Shown one piece after another: positions 8,671 to 20,543 of a stretch of DNA of 64,000 nucleotides (position 1 is its first letter; every line of letters starts with the position of its first letter). Below the pieces are notes generated by a model, which saw nothing but the letters and a program-made list of their open reading frames with translations, did not search any database and had not been told where the DNA came from. The translations under genes were made by a program, and so were the position numbers. The DNA comes from an uncultured Rhodopila sp. (GTDB taxonomy: Bacteria; Pseudomonadota; Alphaproteobacteria; Acetobacterales; Acetobacteraceae), in assembly GCA_903851415.1 (NCBI GenBank), contig CAINOE010000086.1, positions 1-64,000 on the forward strand. The letters are read 5' to 3'.

Positions 8671-11600
8671 GCGCCCCCCCGCCGCCGCTGCAAAGCCCGC
8701 CAAAGACTGGACACGGAGGCTTCGGGATCGGTTGCCCGATCGACCGACGCGGACAAATGCCTTGCCAGGGCTTCACGCGTCAGATCGACCACGCTCGCGG
8801 CCAGCGCCGGCAGGTTGGCGGGCATCAGCATCGCCAGATGATCGCCGGGCACGATGCGCGTGCTGATGCGGCCTTGGACAAGGTCGCTCCAGCCCAGGGC
8901 CGGGTCGTTTAACGCTTCTCCGGTTTCGAATTGCAGGAACTCCGGCGGAAAGCCGCCTTCGGTGCGAATCACTGCCAGGTCGCCGGTAATAGGACCGGGC
9001 CGAGCGGTGCCAATGGCACGGAAATTCGCCTTGAAGACGGCTGCCATCCGATCCAACGGAAGCTCCAGCGCGCCGAACAATCCGGATTGCTGCATCTGGC
9101 TTGCGGTGTGGCGGAAGGCTTCCTCGGCAGTCAGGCCGGCGGGTGCGGTGTGAACGTGGCCCCCGTACAGGGCGGCAAGGCCTCGGGTCATCGCGGTAAA
9201 GGCAAGCTCGTCGGTCTGCAACTGTTTGAAGTCGCTGTATGTTCGCACTGTGTCGCCCAGCAGCAGCAGTGGCACCGGCTGCCCGGAGTCGCGCAACCGC
9301 CGCGCCACGGCGATCGCGACATGGCCGCCGAACGAGTGACCGCCAATGAGATAGGGTGGTGCGAGCCCGGCCGCGCGCATGCGGTCGATGACGTAGCTGG
9401 CCTGGTCCTCGATGGTGTCGATGGGCGTTTCCCCGGTGGCGAGGCCGGGAAGCTGCACGGACACCACGTCCAGGTGCTCCGCCACCGCCGCGGCCATATC
9501 GCGCAGGTAAAACGGCAGCGCGAACATACCGGGCATCATCAGCAGCTTTGGCCGATCATCTGCGTCGCGCCTGGTGCCGAAGGAAACCAGGGCGGTGGTT
9601 GCCGCCTCGCCGCTGGCGATTGCGGTGGCGAAGGCCGCTGCCGTCGGGGCCTCGAAGATGCGCTGCAGTGGCAGCGTGCGTCCGATCCGCTCGCCCAGAA
9701 GGCGCTGGAGCGACACCAAGGTTAGCGAACTGGCACCCAGTTCGAACAAGGAGCGGTCAGGGTCGATGCGGTCTTGCTGCAGAACCTCGGCGACCACTGT
9801 GGTCACTTGCCGCAGCAGCCGATCGGCGGCTGGCGAGGGACGATCTGCTGTCCGGGTGGACGCGGCCGGCACCAGGGCGCGGCGGTCGACCTTCCCGTTG
9901 GGAGACAGCGGCACCCGGTCGATCAGGTCGATCGTGGAGGGGACCATGTAGGCCGGCAACGACGCCCGCAGGTGGTCGCGCAGGCTGTCTGCCAGCGCCC
10001 CGTCCGCCGGAGCCGGGGTATCGCCGAGCGCGAGGATGACGTCGAATCCCATCAGGTCTTCAAGTGATCCGGGAACCGCTGGCACAGCGGTCGCAGTGAA
10101 TCCGGCTTCGGTCAGCACGCGGGCCCAGGTGTTCCGCGTCAGCAGCGGGTGCAACGGCCGCAGCGCCAGGTCCGTGCGTGAGTCGAAACCGGATTGCAGC
10201 CCCATCCCGAGGTCGAACCATGGGAAGAAGCGGGTCTGCTCCAGCGCCACCAGCACGCCGCCGTGGGCCAGGCAGGCGCGCAGATGACGCAGCGTAACGG
10301 CCACGTCCGCTGCGACATGCAGCGCGTTGGACGCGATGATCACATCGTACCGGCCGAGATGCTGCGACGCTGGCGGCTGGTCGAAGTCCAGGCTCGCGAA
10401 CGACAGCCACGGCCGATCGGCGAACTTCGTCATGGCGGCGCGCAGCAGATGCTGATTGACGTCGGTGAAGTGCCAACTGATCCGGTTGCTCGGCAGCGCT
10501 GCCTCGACCGCCGACAGCGTGGTGCCGAGGCCGCCGCCGACTTCGAGCACCGAGAGCGTCCGGTTTGCAGCCAGGGTAGTGATGACCGAGCCAATCAGTG
10601 CGTTCGGTCCAGCGAACAGACGCGCGTAGATGTCCGGCGTCTCGCGGTCCAGGTAGATGGCCGACGAGTGGGCCCGTTCGGTGAGGATCTCCGGCAGGGT
10701 CGCGATCACCCGGTCGAGGAAGTCCAGCGCCGGCGCGGTGAAGCCGAAACGGTCAACGCCGCTGAGGTCATGACTGGATACGGGCGTCGCAGCCATGCCC
10801 ACACGGGCGACTTCGGGCAGCATCCGCTCGAGCCAGAAGCGATACCGCGGAGCGATATGGTGCTGGCGGATCAGCGCGTCCGCATCCGGTAGCTCGAAGC
10901 TGCCGGTCAGCCGGTGCAATCCGGCTGCTGCGGCGGCGGCGGCCTGGTCGGTGAACGCAGCCGCGGTGAGGTCGAAGGCGTCGCGATCGATCGGCTTTGC
11001 CAGGCGGCGTGCCTCAGCCAGGGCGGACTCGCACAGGTCTTGCCAGAAAGGAGTGGCAGCTTCAGCGATTTGCCTTGGCACAACGAAGGCATGCAAGGTG
11101 CGGCCTTGTCCGTTTGCCGAAACGGGTGCGGTTGCGACCGCCCGGACAACCGCCGGGTGCGCTGCCAGCGCCGCCTCCACCTCGCCAAGCTCGATGCGAT
11201 GGCCCTGCACCTTCACCTGGAAGTCCTCGCGGCCGAGGAACTCTATCGGCGTCGGCCCGGAGGCGCCACGATACGGACGGAACCGGCCGAGATCGCCGGT
11301 GCGGTAGCGCCGCTCTCCGGTCAGCGTGTCGGTGCGGAAGCGCTCCGCGGTCTGCGCCGGATCGCGCCAGTAGCCGCGGGCAAGGCCGGCGCCGCTGATC
11401 TCGATCTCACCGGCGACCCAGTCGGGCACAGCTTCGCCGCGGCCGTTGACCACGTGCAGCATCTGCCCGGCCAGCGGGGTGCCATAGGGGATGCTCGGCC
11501 AGTCGGGATCGAGTTCGGAAACCTCGTGGGCGTTGGACCAGATGGCGGCCTCGGTGGCGCCGCCGAGGGCGACCAGTTTTGCGGCCGAAGCCTGCCGTCG

Positions 11601-14600
11601 CAGGCGGCTGATGAGTTCCAGCGGGACCCAGTCGCCGCTCAGCATCACCAGGCGCACGGCGTGTCCGGCTGGCAGTCCATACTCGGTCTGCATGGCCATC
11701 AGGGCGGGGACGCTGTTCCAGATCGTCACCCGATGGCGGGTCAGCAAGTCACTCCAGGCCGCCGGGTCCCGGGTGGCCTCGGCTGACGGCAGCACCAGCG
11801 CGCCGCCGGCGCTGAGCGGACCGAAGATGTCATAGACCGAAAGGTCGAAGCTGAGCGACGACAAGCCGATGCAGCGGTCCTCGGGTCCGATCGACCAGCG
11901 GCGGTTGATCTCCCGCACGGTCGTCAGCGCCGCCCGGTGCTCGATCATCACGCCTTTTGGCTGACCGGTGGAGCCTGACGTGTAGATGACGTAGGCCAAC
12001 CGCTCGGGGTCATCAACCGGCGGCAGCACCGGTTGCGGTCCTCGGGTCAGCGCGGCATCCACAGCGGACGGATCGTCCAGGACGATCGCTTCGCTGCGTT
12101 CGATCAACTGGCGGCGGCGGGCCTCAGGCAGCGCCGGATCGATTGGCAGATAGGCCGCGCCGGCTTTGAGGATCGCCAGAACGGCGACGATCTGCCTCCA
12201 GCCCTTGGGAAACACCACGGCCACCAGACGGTCGCGCGGTGCGCCATTGAGCCGATGGAGAATGTCGGCGGCCATAACCGTTGCGGCCGCGTCAAGCGTG
12301 CCGTAGTCGAGTTCCCTGTCCGGCGCGATCAGCGCAATCCGCCGCGGGGCCGTTCGGGCATGGCGCTCGAAAGCCGCGTGCAGCAATTCGGGTGACGGCA
12401 CCGGCAGCAGCCCGGCCCGGGACCGGGCTGGCAGCGCAGCGGCAACAGTACGGTCCCAACCGCTGCCGTCCGCGACGGCGTGCAGCAGCCGTTCATACGC
12501 CGCAACCATCTGATCAACGACCCCGGCGGGAAACAGGTCTTCGGCAACGTCCCAATTGCAGAACAACCGGCCGTCTTCTTCGGAAACCTGCTGGTCGATC
12601 AGCACTTGCGGCGTGGACGATACATTATAGACGGTGGTACCCAGGCGGTCCCATCCACCGGACCCCGCATCGGGTACCTCGCGCGAACCCGGCCGGCTAA
12701 AGCCCAGCGCACTGGTGAATACGACCGGGATGGTTGGTGCTGCGGTTGACGTCTGCTTCGCGATCTCCCGGAGCACCTGGATGCCGCCAACCTCGGCATG
12801 TGCCAGATCGTCTGCGAGCTGGTCCGCCAGTGCGCGGGTTCGCTGGCTGAACGACGGCAAGGCGGCGTTCGCTTCCAACAGGATCGTGGAGGTGTAGTCG
12901 CCCAGGACCAGGCGGATGTCCGGGTGCAGATCCGGCCGGTTGAACGAGGTGACAGTGATGCAGAACCGGCTGCCGCGACTCCAGGCCGCCAGGATATCGG
13001 CATAGGCGGCTGCCAGCAGCACCGGTAAGGTCACACCATGCGTCCGAGCCTGACGGCGGATCTCGGCGGCGACCGGGGCGGCAATCACCACGCCGCGGCG
13101 GCGAAACCGGCGTGAAGTTTGGCCTGCCTTCTCGGTCAGAACAGGCAGTTCCGGCCCGCCGGGAAGCGAACCCGCACGCGCCTTCCAATACGCTTCACTG
13201 CGGCGCCAGGCGGGGGTGTCACGGGCGGCGATTTGCGCCATCACCACGTCGCGAAAACTGAAACCGATGGGTGGCAGGACAGCAGCCGGATTGTCGTAGA
13301 GTTGGCCCCACTCGCGCCGCAGGGCATGGATGCTGGCGGCATCCAGCGCAATCAGGTCGAAGCCCATATGCAGCCGGGTCATGCCATCGAAGCGGGTGGC
13401 CCGGATGTCGAACAGCGGCCATGCGTCCGGCTCGGCGATGCGCCCGGGCAACGTGCCGCGCAGCCGTTCAAGTTCCGCCGCCGCATCCCGGGCGCGCAGG
13501 TCCAGGGTTTCGAAGCGGTAACGCGGGACGTGTTGCAGGATCTGCTGCGTGCCGTCCCGCCGGATCACCAGGCGCAGCATATCGTGCCGTACGATCAGCG
13601 CGTTCCAGGCGGCCTCGGCGCGAGCAACGTCCACCGTGTCGGTGTCGAACTCGGTGTAGAGGTAGCAACTGACGCTCCCCAGCGCGATGTCGTCCCGGCG
13701 CCCGAGGTAATAGGCCATCTGCATGTCGGTCAGTGGAAACGGTGCGTATCGATTGGCCAGGTCGGGCGCGCCCACCGGCACTGCGAGCGGTGTGCCCACC
13801 GGGGCCTCAGCCGGCGCATGCGTGGCGGCCGGGCGGGGGCGCAACAGCGACCGGATCGTCGCACCTTCAATCAGGTCGCGCACCGATACGGTCAGGCCGA
13901 GTTCGCGTTCCGCGCGATTGCGGATCTCGACCGCGACCAGCGAATCCAGGCCCAGGTCGTGCAGCGGCACGTCGGGATCAGCCGGACCGGTGAGGCCTAG
14001 ACAGGCCGCCACGATGGCGCCCAGTTTCGCGCCGCTGTCCAGTTCCACCGCCGGCTGGGCAGGGAACCGCTGCGGCGCGTGTTTGAGCAGAGACCGTATC
14101 GAGGCGCCCTCGATCAGTTCGCGCACCGAAACCGCCAGGCCAAGCTCGCGTTCGGCCCGATTGCGGATCTCGACCGCAACCAGCGAGTCCAGGCCCAGGT
14201 CGTGCAGCGGCGTGTCCGGGTCGACCGGCCCGCCAAGGCCGAGGCAGGCCGCGACAATCTTCGTCAGTGTGGCACCGGCGTCCGGATGCGGTGCCGGACC
14301 CGGGACGACGCGGACCGGGAACTCCGGCGGAGCGGCGGCGACCTCCCGCAACAGGCCAGGCAGCGCCGTCCCGAAATGCGATGTGAAGCGAGGCCAATCG
14401 ACGGAAGGAAGCACCGCAAGCTGCGCCGAACCGGCGTTCGCCGCGCGGCCGAACAGCGCCACCCCTTGCGCAGGGGTGATGCTGCCAAGTCCAATCTGCT
14501 CGGCCCGCGCGTCGAAACCCAGCGCAGCGGCGGAGCCGGTTCCGCTCCAGACGCCCCAGTCCAGGCTGAGTCCCGGCAATCCGTCGGCGCGGCGCCGCGC

Positions 14601-17600
14601 GGCGAGTCCGTCAAGGAACGTGGAGCAGAAGGCGTGGTTGACCTGCCGCGCTGAACCCAGAATGCCGGCGGCGGAGGCGCACAGGATGAAGTGCTGCACC
14701 GGGTGGGCGCGGGTCGCCTGATCCAGGGCCATCGCACCGCCGATCTTGGCGTGGGCAACGGTTTTGATCGATAGCTCGTCCTGATCGGCCAGCGCAGCGT
14801 CATGCAGCAGCCCGGCGGCGTGCACCACGCCCCGCACGTCATGATCACGCAGCAGCCTGGCGACCAGGCCGGCATCGGCGGCGTCGCCGGCATAGACATG
14901 CACCGGCACCCCGACCTCCGTCGGCGTTTCCGGCAGGCGGCGGCTGAGCAATACGATTGCGCTGGCGCCATGGCTCGCAAGCCAGCCGGCGATGGCCTGT
15001 GCCACGCCTCCGCTGCCGCCCGTGATCAGCCAACAGCCGTCCACCGTGGCAGGCGCAACCGCGATCGCCGCCGGGACAAGGCGTGGCACCAGGCGTTGGC
15101 CCGATATGTCCCAACGGACCTCAGTTTCCTCCGGTTCGGCGAGAATGTCGTCATGCGCCGCTTCCGCGCCGGGGGGCGCCAACAACAGGCGGGGACGCAG
15201 TTGCGGCGCCTCGACCGCGACGGTTCTCAGGAAGCCGCCCAGGCCAGCATGGCCGAGACTGTCGTCGCCGATGAGTATAAGCCGCTGCGGCGGGACGGTG
15301 GCGGCTGCATCGGCGGCCATGCGGGTCAGTCCGTAGAGCAGTTCGACCTGGGCCGCCTCGGTTGCCTCGGTCGGCGGCACGGCGTGGATGCGGACATCGG
15401 CCGGGAGCGCCGTTGCCATCGGCGGACGACGGGCGACGATCACTTCGCTTGTGCCCTCGGCAGTCTCGAACCCTGCCTCCCCGAGGACCTGTCGCCAGGT
15501 GTTGCCGGACAGCAGTGGATGGTCCGGACGCAGTGCCGTGTCTGTGAACCGCCACCAGCCTTCTGTCAGGCCGAAGACGATATCGACCCAGCGGCGTGGC
15601 TCCGTGCTTTCCACCAGCAGCAGGACGCCACCGGGAGCCAGCAGCATGTGCAGATGCTCCAGGCTGCGGCGCACGTCTGCTGTCGCGTGCAGCACGTTGG
15701 CCGCCAGCACCAGGTCGAATTCCCCGGCGGCAAAGCCTTGATCCAGCGGCGGGCGTTCGATGTCGAGCAGTCGCGCTTCCAGCCCCTCGCCGGCGAATTT
15801 CTGGCGGGCAGCGGCAAGGAAGCCGGCGGAGACGTCGGTAAACACGTACTGCCTCCGCGCCCGCGGGACAGCCGCGAGCATGGCGCCGGTCGCGCCGCCG
15901 GTGCCGGCACCGGCCTCCAGCACACGCAGCACCCGCCCTGCGGGAAGCCGCGCCGCGATCTGGCGGGCCGCTTCGGTCAGCAGGCCGTTGATGGCGCGCG
16001 CGTAGGGGGAGGCTTCATAGAACACGCCGGCACCGTCACCTTCGGCGGGAAACAGCAGGGCCAGCGGCTCTTGCCTGGCCGCCAGCACATCGGCCAGGGC
16101 TGCGCCGCAGCGACGCAGCACGGCGATTTCGCCTGCCATGGCGGGTGCCTCCGCCAGCACGGAATCGAGCAGCGCATCAGGGTCCGCCGGGGATGGAGCG
16201 GTTCGCACCTGCCACCGGCGGCCGCCGCCGCCCAGGATGCCGTCGGCGGCCAGCATGCCGAACATCCGCCGCAGCAGCCGGTGATGGCGTTCCGCCACGC
16301 CCAGGGCTTCGGCGGTGGAGCTGAATGTGAACTCGGCGCCGGCCTCCAGGGTCAGGCCGAGGCGGCGCAGCGCGCGCACCACATAGGCGGTGGCGGCGTC
16401 CTCCAACCCGATACTGGTCGCCGCATAAGCCGCGGTGCCGTTGCGCTCGGCAAGATCGGCGCTGGAGCGATCCAGTTCGGCGGCCAGGCCGGTGGCGGAT
16501 GGCAGAAAGCCCGGCGGTGGCAGTCCGCGTGTAAGGCACTGTGGGCGCCAGTCGATCCGGTAGAACTCGTGGACCCCGATTTGGGAGGCGGCGGGTTGGA
16601 ACAGCAGGTCGCTGACCTCCACCGCCAGCCCGGCAGCGTCGCCGATGGTGACGTCGGCGATGATACCGCTGTCATCCCGGCGGACGAAGGCATGAACGGT
16701 GGCGTCCGCGGCGGGGACGCGGTGCAGCACGACGCGGCCGATAGCGGACGGGACGAAACTCTCGTCTCCGGTGTCCGGCATGGCCGCGCCGACAAGTTGC
16801 AGCGCGGCGTCGAGGCGAGCCGGATGCAGGGCGAAACAGCTTTCCCCCTGAGCTGCAAGCAACGCGGCGGTGGCATGGCCATCCTCCCGGCGGATCGACG
16901 CAAGCAGACGGAACGCCTGCCCGTGGCTGACTCCGCGCGCTGCCATGGCGTCGTACAGGGCGCCGGCTTCGACCGGTGTGCCGAGGAGTGCGGTGGCAGG
17001 CAGCCGTAGCGGCGGGGGAGACGGAACATAGCGACCGCTGGCGTGCAGCACCTGGTCGTTGCCATCCGCGGCGCAACTCACGATGCGGAACGTGCCGTCT
17101 GTGGCGACGATGGTATGCACAATCCTGGGCGCGGCCTCGTTCACCGGCAAGGGCGCCGGGATGCGCAGATCCGCCAGGGCGGCGCCGGGCTGGGCGGCCA
17201 GTGCCATTTCGACGAAGCATGCAGCGGGCACCACCGGCGCGCCGCCGACGCGATGGTCAGCCAGGAAACCCAACGCCGGGTGAAGCGGACTGATCACGGC
17301 CTCCCACCGCGTTTCGTTCGCGAACGGCAGGGACAGGCGGCGTCCGAGCAGCGGTGGCACACCGGGATCCATCTCCGGCGCCGGGGCAGCCAGCCCGTCG
17401 GTTGGTGCGTCGATCCAGCAGCGCTGGCGCTGAAACACGACGCCGGGAAGCGCGACCTTGCGGCCGGATGTAGACGGCAGGACCGGAGGCGCGGCGTTGG
17501 AAGGCTTGGCATCCCGCAGTTCCGCTGCGTTGTTCACGCAAACCCACCAGGGAAACCGCGCCCGGCCGATTGCCGCGGTGTGGCAGATGTCGGCAAACGA

Positions 17601-19085
17601 GTCGGATGTGGTATCGAGATGCCCGCGATAGCGGGCGATCAGCCCGAGCAGCGCGGCCTCAGTACGGGCAGAGATGAAAAGACGCGGCGCTGCCCCCGCT
17701 TCTGGCCCGGGCGGTTCGGGGACATCAGCCCGCTCCAGAATGATATGGGCGTTGGTGCCGGAAAATCCGAAGGAACTGACTCCAATCGCCCGCAGCGGGG
17801 CGGGGGTCACGCTCGTCGGCACCCGGATATCGACCCCGCCGAGGTCAATGTGCGGGTTCAGGCTGCTAAAATGCAGGCTCGGGGGCAGCGTCTGGTGACG
17901 CAGCATCTGCACCGCCTTGATCAGTCCGGCGACGCCGGCGGCGGCCTCGGTGTGGCCTATATTGGTCTTGACCGATCCGACGTACAACGGGCTGTGTCGC
18001 CCGGCGAACACGGCTTTGATGGCATGCATCTCGATCGGATCGCCCAATGCAGTGCCGGTGCCATGCGCCTCGACATAGTCGATCGCATCCGGCTGCAGGC
18101 CGGCATTAACGAGCGCCTTGCGGATCACCGCCTCCTGGGCCAAGCCGTTCGGTGCGGTCAGGCCAGCGCTTCGGCCGTCCTGGTTCAGTGCAGAGCCGCG
18201 CACCACCGCCAGCACGCGGTCGCCGTCGGCAACCGCCTCCGACAGCCGCTTCAGCACCAGCACCCCGCAACCCTCACCGCGCACGTAGCCGTCGGCGCCG
18301 GCATCAAAGGTCTTGCAATGACCTTCGGGCGACAGCATGCGACCCTGGCAGAAGTTGACCGTGATATCAGGTGTCAGCATCAGGTTGACGCCGGCTACCA
18401 CGGCAAGCCCGCACTCCCGGTTGCGCAGCGCCTGGACAGCCAGATGAGTGGCCACCAACGAAGACGAGCACGCCGTGTCGATCGCCATGCACGGACCCTG
18501 GAAGCCGAATGTGTACGACACCCGGCCGGAGGCTACGCTGGCGGCGTTGCCCGCTCCGGCCGTGGCGTTGCCGGCGGACCCGTGCGCTGTGCGCGACAGC
18601 AACGCGGAGTAGTCGTTGGTGCTGATACCGACGAACACCCCGGTCTGGCTGCCGACAAGGGAGGACGGCGAGATCGCGGCGTCTTCCAACGCCTGCCAGG
18701 TGGTTTCCAGGAGCAGCCGCTGTTGCGGATCGATGCCGATCGCCTCGCGCGGGGAGATGCGGAAGAAAAGCGGTTCGAACTGGTCGACCTTGTCGATGAA
18801 GCAACTCTGCCGGACATACATCTTGCCCGGGCGACCCGGCGTCGGATCGTAGAATGCATTGATGTCCCAGCGGTCCGGCGGGACCTCCCGGCTACCGTCA
18901 CGGCCGTCGCGAACGGCGTCCCACAGCGCGTCGGGCGTGTCGGCACCGGCCGGGTAGCGGCAGGCGAGTCCGACGACCGCGATTGGGGCGGTGGCGGCGT
19001 GCTCCAGCTCGGCGATGCGCGCCCGTTGCGCCTGCAGGGCGACGACCGCCTGCTGCATCGGCGTCATGGGAGAATCATACGGCAT
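8667..19085 (-). CDS. Hybrid PKS-NRPS: KS-(no AT)-DH-MT-KR-ACP-ACP-Cy-A(MT)-PCP-TE
   Basis: This is a 3472-residue megasynthase. The start at 19085 is chosen for its AGAGGA ribosome site. The KS has DTACSSS (about 203), EAHGTGT (about 340) and GHTEAAAG (about 376). No AT follows: about 90 residues of linker lead straight to the post-AT motif [12 protein letters not shown] (about 545). The DH has HxxxGxxxxP near 610. The C-MT has LEAGAGTGG near 1055. The KR has ITGGSGG near 1350 and His for Tyr near 1485. Two near-identical ACPs have serines near 1630 and 1711. The Cy domain has [14 protein letters not shown] (about 1785) and DLIALD (about 1908). The A domain has [12 protein letters not shown] near 2365 and [11 protein letters not shown], with a methyltransferase ([10 protein letters not shown] near 2845) inserted before LSPNGKVDR near 3065. 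PCP (LGASSL near 3117) and TE (GGHSFGG near 3250, GDH near 3415) follow. By-eye A code DLYN(M/L)SLIWK matches cysteine. The layout recalls HMWP1 and PchF. Confidence 0.96.
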   Translation of the reverse strand: MPYDSPMTPMQQAVVALQAQRARIAELEHAATAPIAVVGLACRYPAGADTPDALWDAVRDGRDGSREVPPDRWDINAFYDPTPGRPGKMYVRQSCFIDKVDQFEPLFFRISPREAIGIDPQQRLLLETTWQALEDAAISPSSLVGSQTGVFVGISTNDYSALLSRTAHGSAGNATAGAGNAASVASGRVSYTFGFQGPCMAIDTACSSSLVATHLAVQALRNRECGLAVVAGVNLMLTPDITVNFCQGRMLSPEGHCKTFDAGADGYVRGEGCGVLVLKRLSEAVADGDRVLAVVRGSALNQDGRSAGLTAPNGLAQEAVIRKALVNAGLQPDAIDYVEAHGTGTALGDPIEMHAIKAVFAGRHSPLYVGSVKTNIGHTEAAAGVAGLIKAVQMLRHQTLPPSLHFSSLNPHIDLGGVDIRVPTSVTPAPLRAIGVSSFGFSGTNAHIILERADVPEPPGPEAGAAPRLFISARTEAALLGLIARYRGHLDTTSDSFADICHTAAIGRARFPWWVCVNNAAELRDAKPSNAAPPVLPSTSGRKVALPGVVFQRQRCWIDAPTDGLAAPAPEMDPGVPPLLGRRLSLPFANETRWEAVISPLHPALGFLADHRVGGAPVVPAACFVEMALAAQPGAALADLRIPAPLPVNEAAPRIVHTIVATDGTFRIVSCAADGNDQVLHASGRYVPSPPPLRLPATALLGTPVEAGALYDAMAARGVSHGQAFRLLASIRREDGHATAALLAAQGESCFALHPARLDAALQLVGAAMPDTGDESFVPSAIGRVVLHRVPAADATVHAFVRRDDSGIIADVTIGDAAGLAVEVSDLLFQPAASQIGVHEFYRIDWRPQCLTRGLPPPGFLPSATGLAAELDRSSADLAERNGTAAYAATSIGLEDAATAYVVRALRRLGLTLEAGAEFTFSSTAEALGVAERHHRLLRRMFGMLAADGILGGGGRRWQVRTAPSPADPDALLDSVLAEAPAMAGEIAVLRRCGAALADVLAARQEPLALLFPAEGDGAGVFYEASPYARAINGLLTEAARQIAARLPAGRVLRVLEAGAGTGGATGAMLAAVPRARRQYVFTDVSAGFLAAARQKFAGEGLEARLLDIERPPLDQGFAAGEFDLVLAANVLHATADVRRSLEHLHMLLAPGGVLLLVESTEPRRWVDIVFGLTEGWWRFTDTALRPDHPLLSGNTWRQVLGEAGFETAEGTSEVIVARRPPMATALPADVRIHAVPPTEATEAAQVELLYGLTRMAADAAATVPPQRLILIGDDSLGHAGLGGFLRTVAVEAPQLRPRLLLAPPGAEAAHDDILAEPEETEVRWDISGQRLVPRLVPAAIAVAPATVDGCWLITGGSGGVAQAIAGWLASHGASAIVLLSRRLPETPTEVGVPVHVYAGDAADAGLVARLLRDHDVRGVVHAAGLLHDAALADQDELSIKTVAHAKIGGAMALDQATRAHPVQHFILCASAAGILGSARQVNHAFCSTFLDGLAARRRADGLPGLSLDWGVWSGTGSAAALGFDARAEQIGLGSITPAQGVALFGRAANAGSAQLAVLPSVDWPRFTSHFGTALPGLLREVAAAPPEFPVRVVPGPAPHPDAGATLTKIVAACLGLGGPVDPDTPLHDLGLDSLVAVEIRNRAERELGLAVSVRELIEGASIRSLLKHAPQRFPAQPAVELDSGAKLGAIVAACLGLTGPADPDVPLHDLGLDSLVAVEIRNRAERELGLTVSVRDLIEGATIRSLLRPRPAATHAPAEAPVGTPLAVPVGAPDLANRYAPFPLTDMQMAYYLGRRDDIALGSVSCYLYTEFDTDTVDVARAEAAWNALIVRHDMLRLVIRRDGTQQILQHVPRYRFETLDLRARDAAAELERLRGTLPGRIAEPDAWPLFDIRATRFDGMTRLHMGFDLIALDAASIHALRREWGQLYDNPAAVLPPIGFSFRDVVMAQIAARDTPAWRRSEAYWKARAGSLPGGPELPVLTEKAGQTSRRFRRRGVVIAAPVAAEIRRQARTHGVTLPVLLAAAYADILAAWSRGSRFCITVTSFNRPDLHPDIRLVLGDYTSTILLEANAALPSFSQRTRALADQLADDLAHAEVGGIQVLREIAKQTSTAAPTIPVVFTSALGFSRPGSREVPDAGSGGWDRLGTTVYNVSSTPQVLIDQQVSEEDGRLFCNWDVAEDLFPAGVVDQMVAAYERLLHAVADGSGWDRTVAAALPARSRAGLLPVPSPELLHAAFERHARTAPRRIALIAPDRELDYGTLDAAATVMAADILHRLNGAPRDRLVAVVFPKGWRQIVAVLAILKAGAAYLPIDPALPEARRRQLIERSEAIVLDDPSAVDAALTRGPQPVLPPVDDPERLAYVIYTSGSTGQPKGVMIEHRAALTTVREINRRWSIGPEDRCIGLSSLSFDLSVYDIFGPLSAGGALVLPSAEATRDPAAWSDLLTRHRVTIWNSVPALMAMQTEYGLPAGHAVRLVMLSGDWVPLELISRLRRQASAAKLVALGGATEAAIWSNAHEVSELDPDWPSIPYGTPLAGQMLHVVNGRGEAVPDWVAGEIEISGAGLARGYWRDPAQTAERFRTDTLTGERRYRTGDLGRFRPYRGASGPTPIEFLGREDFQVKVQGHRIELGEVEAALAAHPAVVRAVATAPVSANGQGRTLHAFVVPRQIAEAATPFWQDLCESALAEARRLAKPIDRDAFDLTAAAFTDQAAAAAAAGLHRLTGSFELPDADALIRQHHIAPRYRFWLERMLPEVARVGMAATPVSSHDLSGVDRFGFTAPALDFLDRVIATLPEILTERAHSSAIYLDRETPDIYARLFAGPNALIGSVITTLAANRTLSVLEVGGGLGTTLSAVEAALPSNRISWHFTDVNQHLLRAAMTKFADRPWLSFASLDFDQPPASQHLGRYDVIIASNALHVAADVAVTLRHLRACLAHGGVLVALEQTRFFPWFDLGMGLQSGFDSRTDLALRPLHPLLTRNTWARVLTEAGFTATAVPAVPGSLEDLMGFDVILALGDTPAPADGALADSLRDHLRASLPAYMVPSTIDLIDRVPLSPNGKVDRRALVPAASTRTADRPSPAADRLLRQVTTVVAEVLQQDRIDPDRSLFELGASSLTLVSLQRLLGERIGRTLPLQRIFEAPTAAAFATAIASGEAATTALVSFGTRRDADDRPKLLMMPGMFALPFYLRDMAAAVAEHLDVVSVQLPGLATGETPIDTIEDQASYVIDRMRAAGLAPPYLIGGHSFGGHVAIAVARRLRDSGQPVPLLLLGDTVRTYSDFKQLQTDELAFTAMTRGLAALYGGHVHTAPAGLTAEEAFRHTASQMQQSGLFGALELPLDRMAAVFKANFRAIGTARPGPITGDLAVIRTEGGFPPEFLQFETGEALNDPALGWSDLVQGRISTRIVPGDHLAMLMPANLPALAASVVDLTREALARHLSASVDRATDPEASVSSLWRALQRRRGGA
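13849..14255 (-). repeat. Tandem duplication encoding two consecutive ACP domains
   Basis: Two units of about 164 bases (13849-14012 and 14092-14255) repeat with an offset of 243 bases, exactly 81 codons. Both encode [19 protein letters not shown] identity is high through the serine region and falls in the linkers, which points to recent duplication or gene conversion. Confidence 0.9.
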
Positions 19086-19124
19086 CGGCGAATGTCCTCT
19101 TGCGGAGCAGCAGACCGGCACGGG

Positions 19125-20273
19125 TCACGCGCAGGCTTCCATCAGCCTGCTGGCGACGATGTTCAGCGGCACCTCCGGCCCGTCGGCCGGCGCGCCTGCG
19201 ATCAGTTGAAGGCAGTCACGAAACATCGAAATGATCAGGATGCTTCCGCCGCCGCGGGCCGAACTCATGACCAGGCGCATCGTGGTATCGGCGTCCGTGC
19301 CGCCGGTTCGCCCGACGGTCGGGGCACCGGTGATCGTCATGGCCGCCGGCTGGTAGTCCGGCGCCCCGCCCAGCAGCAGCTTCGGCAGCGCCAGCAGCAT
19401 GTCCCCCGCCGCGCCATCGCGGATCTGCCCGAACAGGTCCGCCCGGTTGTCGCGCGCGGCGTCCCAGAAAGGTCCGGGCGTTACCGCAGTAAAGACATGC
19501 GCCACCGCGAGACCCGGACCAAGCGGCGGCGGCGGGCGGATGAAGCGGTTCATGTCCACCGAGTGCGCGACCTGAGCGATCTGCATCGTGTCGCGCAGCG
19601 CTATGGCCAACGCTCCGTTGAGTGACACGCCTTCCGCTTCGCAGCGCCCCTGCAGCCTGGCGGTTTCGTCTGCTGTCAGGCGCCAGAGCGAGAACCGGGT
19701 GGCGCCCTGGCGCGGCAGGATCGCGGTGAGCGCTTCCAGTCCCAGGGCTTCCCAGCGGGCGGTGGCGCGGCTGCTCCACCAGGCGTCGATCAGCGCGTCG
19801 GCGTCGGCGGCTGCGAAACAGCCTGCCGGCAGCATTTCTTCGCAAGGCGGCGCGAGCGGGCCGGGGTGCTCGTCCGCCAGGAACGCGCTGGCAACAAGGA
19901 GGCCGGTTCGCCAGTCCGTCAGCGCATGGTTCACAGCCAGAAGCAAAGTGAAACCGCCGGGATCATGCTGAACGACCGCGTGCCAGGGCGGATGGCCGGC
20001 GCTGCCGACGCGGACCCTTAGCAAGCGCTGCGCTTCGGACAACCAGGCCATGTCGTCAGCCACCTCCTGCCGTTCCAAAACCCCCGGCCGATCGGCGTCG
20101 CCCCAGCGGGGGCGGGATCGGACGCCGGCATGCACGACGGGCACGGCGAACCGGCGCGGGGCGTCGAGCGGGGGATACCGGCCCGTACGCTGCACGACGA
20201 TGACGCTGTTCATCGGGGCAACCCAGTCCAGCAACCAGAACTTGGCTTCGTTCGGACCCAGCAAGCGGTGCAT
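19125..20273 (-). CDS. Condensation-domain-superfamily acyltransferase (PapA/alcohol acetyltransferase-like)
   Basis: This is a 382-residue free-standing protein. It has an HxxxD motif in NHALTDWRTG (near residue 137), equivalent to HHxxxDG of NRPS condensation domains and HxxxD of PapA-type acyltransferases. Its C-terminal SSARGGGSILIISMF stretch resembles the second subdomain of those enzymes. It has no adenylation or carrier domain. It lies 15 bases after the free ACP gene and 39 bases before the PKS-NRPS, so it probably takes an acyl group from that ACP or releases a chain onto an alcohol or amine. The remote family assignment rests on motif placement and length. Donor and acceptor are unknown. 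Confidence 0.65.
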   Translation of the reverse strand: MHRLLGPNEAKFWLLDWVAPMNSVIVVQRTGRYPPLDAPRRFAVPVVHAGVRSRPRWGDADRPGVLERQEVADDMAWLSEAQRLLRVRVGSAGHPPWHAVVQHDPGGFTLLLAVNHALTDWRTGLLVASAFLADEHPGPLAPPCEEMLPAGCFAAADADALIDAWWSSRATARWEALGLEALTAILPRQGATRFSLWRLTADETARLQGRCEAEGVSLNGALAIALRDTMQIAQVAHSVDMNRFIRPPPPLGPGLAVAHVFTAVTPGPFWDAARDNRADLFGQIRDGAAGDMLLALPKLLLGGAPDYQPAAMTITGAPTVGRTGGTDADTTMRLVMSSARGGGSILIISMFRDCLQLIAGAPADGPEVPLNIVASRLMEACA

Positions 20274-20288
20274 CGGGACGCTGCTCCC

Positions 20289-20543
20289 TCAGGCCTTGGC
20301 GGCAGTCTTGGCCAGCAGCAGGTCGATCATCTTGCCGACATTTGCCAGCTTGCCGACCTCGGCCGGATTAAGCTTCACGGCGAACCGGCGCTCGATCGCC
20401 AGCACCAGGACGATATGCTGCAGCGAATCCCAGTCGTCGATGTCGGCGGCGGTCATGGCATCGAACAGTTCGAGGCCGGGATCGTCGAAGGTGTCCTGGA
20501 AGATGCCGGTGAGTTTCTGGATGACTTGTTCGCGGTCAGGCAT
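20289..20543 (-). CDS. Free-standing acyl carrier protein
   Basis: This is an 84-residue ACP with DWDSLQHIVL at about residues 37-46; the serine is the phosphopantetheine site. Its ATG overlaps the end of the FkbH gene by 8 bases. This FkbH-ACP order is standard for glyceryl-ACP cassettes, in which FkbH moves the glyceryl group of 1,3-bisphosphoglycerate onto the ACP. It resembles the carrier tail of the P450 fusion. The methoxymalonyl enzymes that normally follow (FkbI- and FkbK-like dehydrogenases) are not present in the window. Confidence 0.92.
   Translation of the reverse strand: MPDREQVIQKLTGIFQDTFDDPGLELFDAMTAADIDDWDSLQHIVLVLAIERRFAVKLNPAEVGKLANVGKMIDLLLAKTAAKA

Noticed and set aside
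14605-14645. His in place of the ketoreductase Tyr, suggesting an inactive KR
   Set aside because: Both KR domains in the window have it (GAHAAAN and VNHAFC), and NH at this site is common in KRs from many PKSs thought to be active. It does not by itself show loss of function.
17043-19625. Very long plus-strand open frame opposite the PKS-NRPS gene
   Set aside because: It is antisense to KS and DH motifs read on the minus strand, has Arg/Gly/Gln-rich unordered composition and no domain. It is a GC-rich shadow frame. The same applies to the long antisense frames at 14802-17009, 1829-3706, 47171-48919 and 55708-57270.
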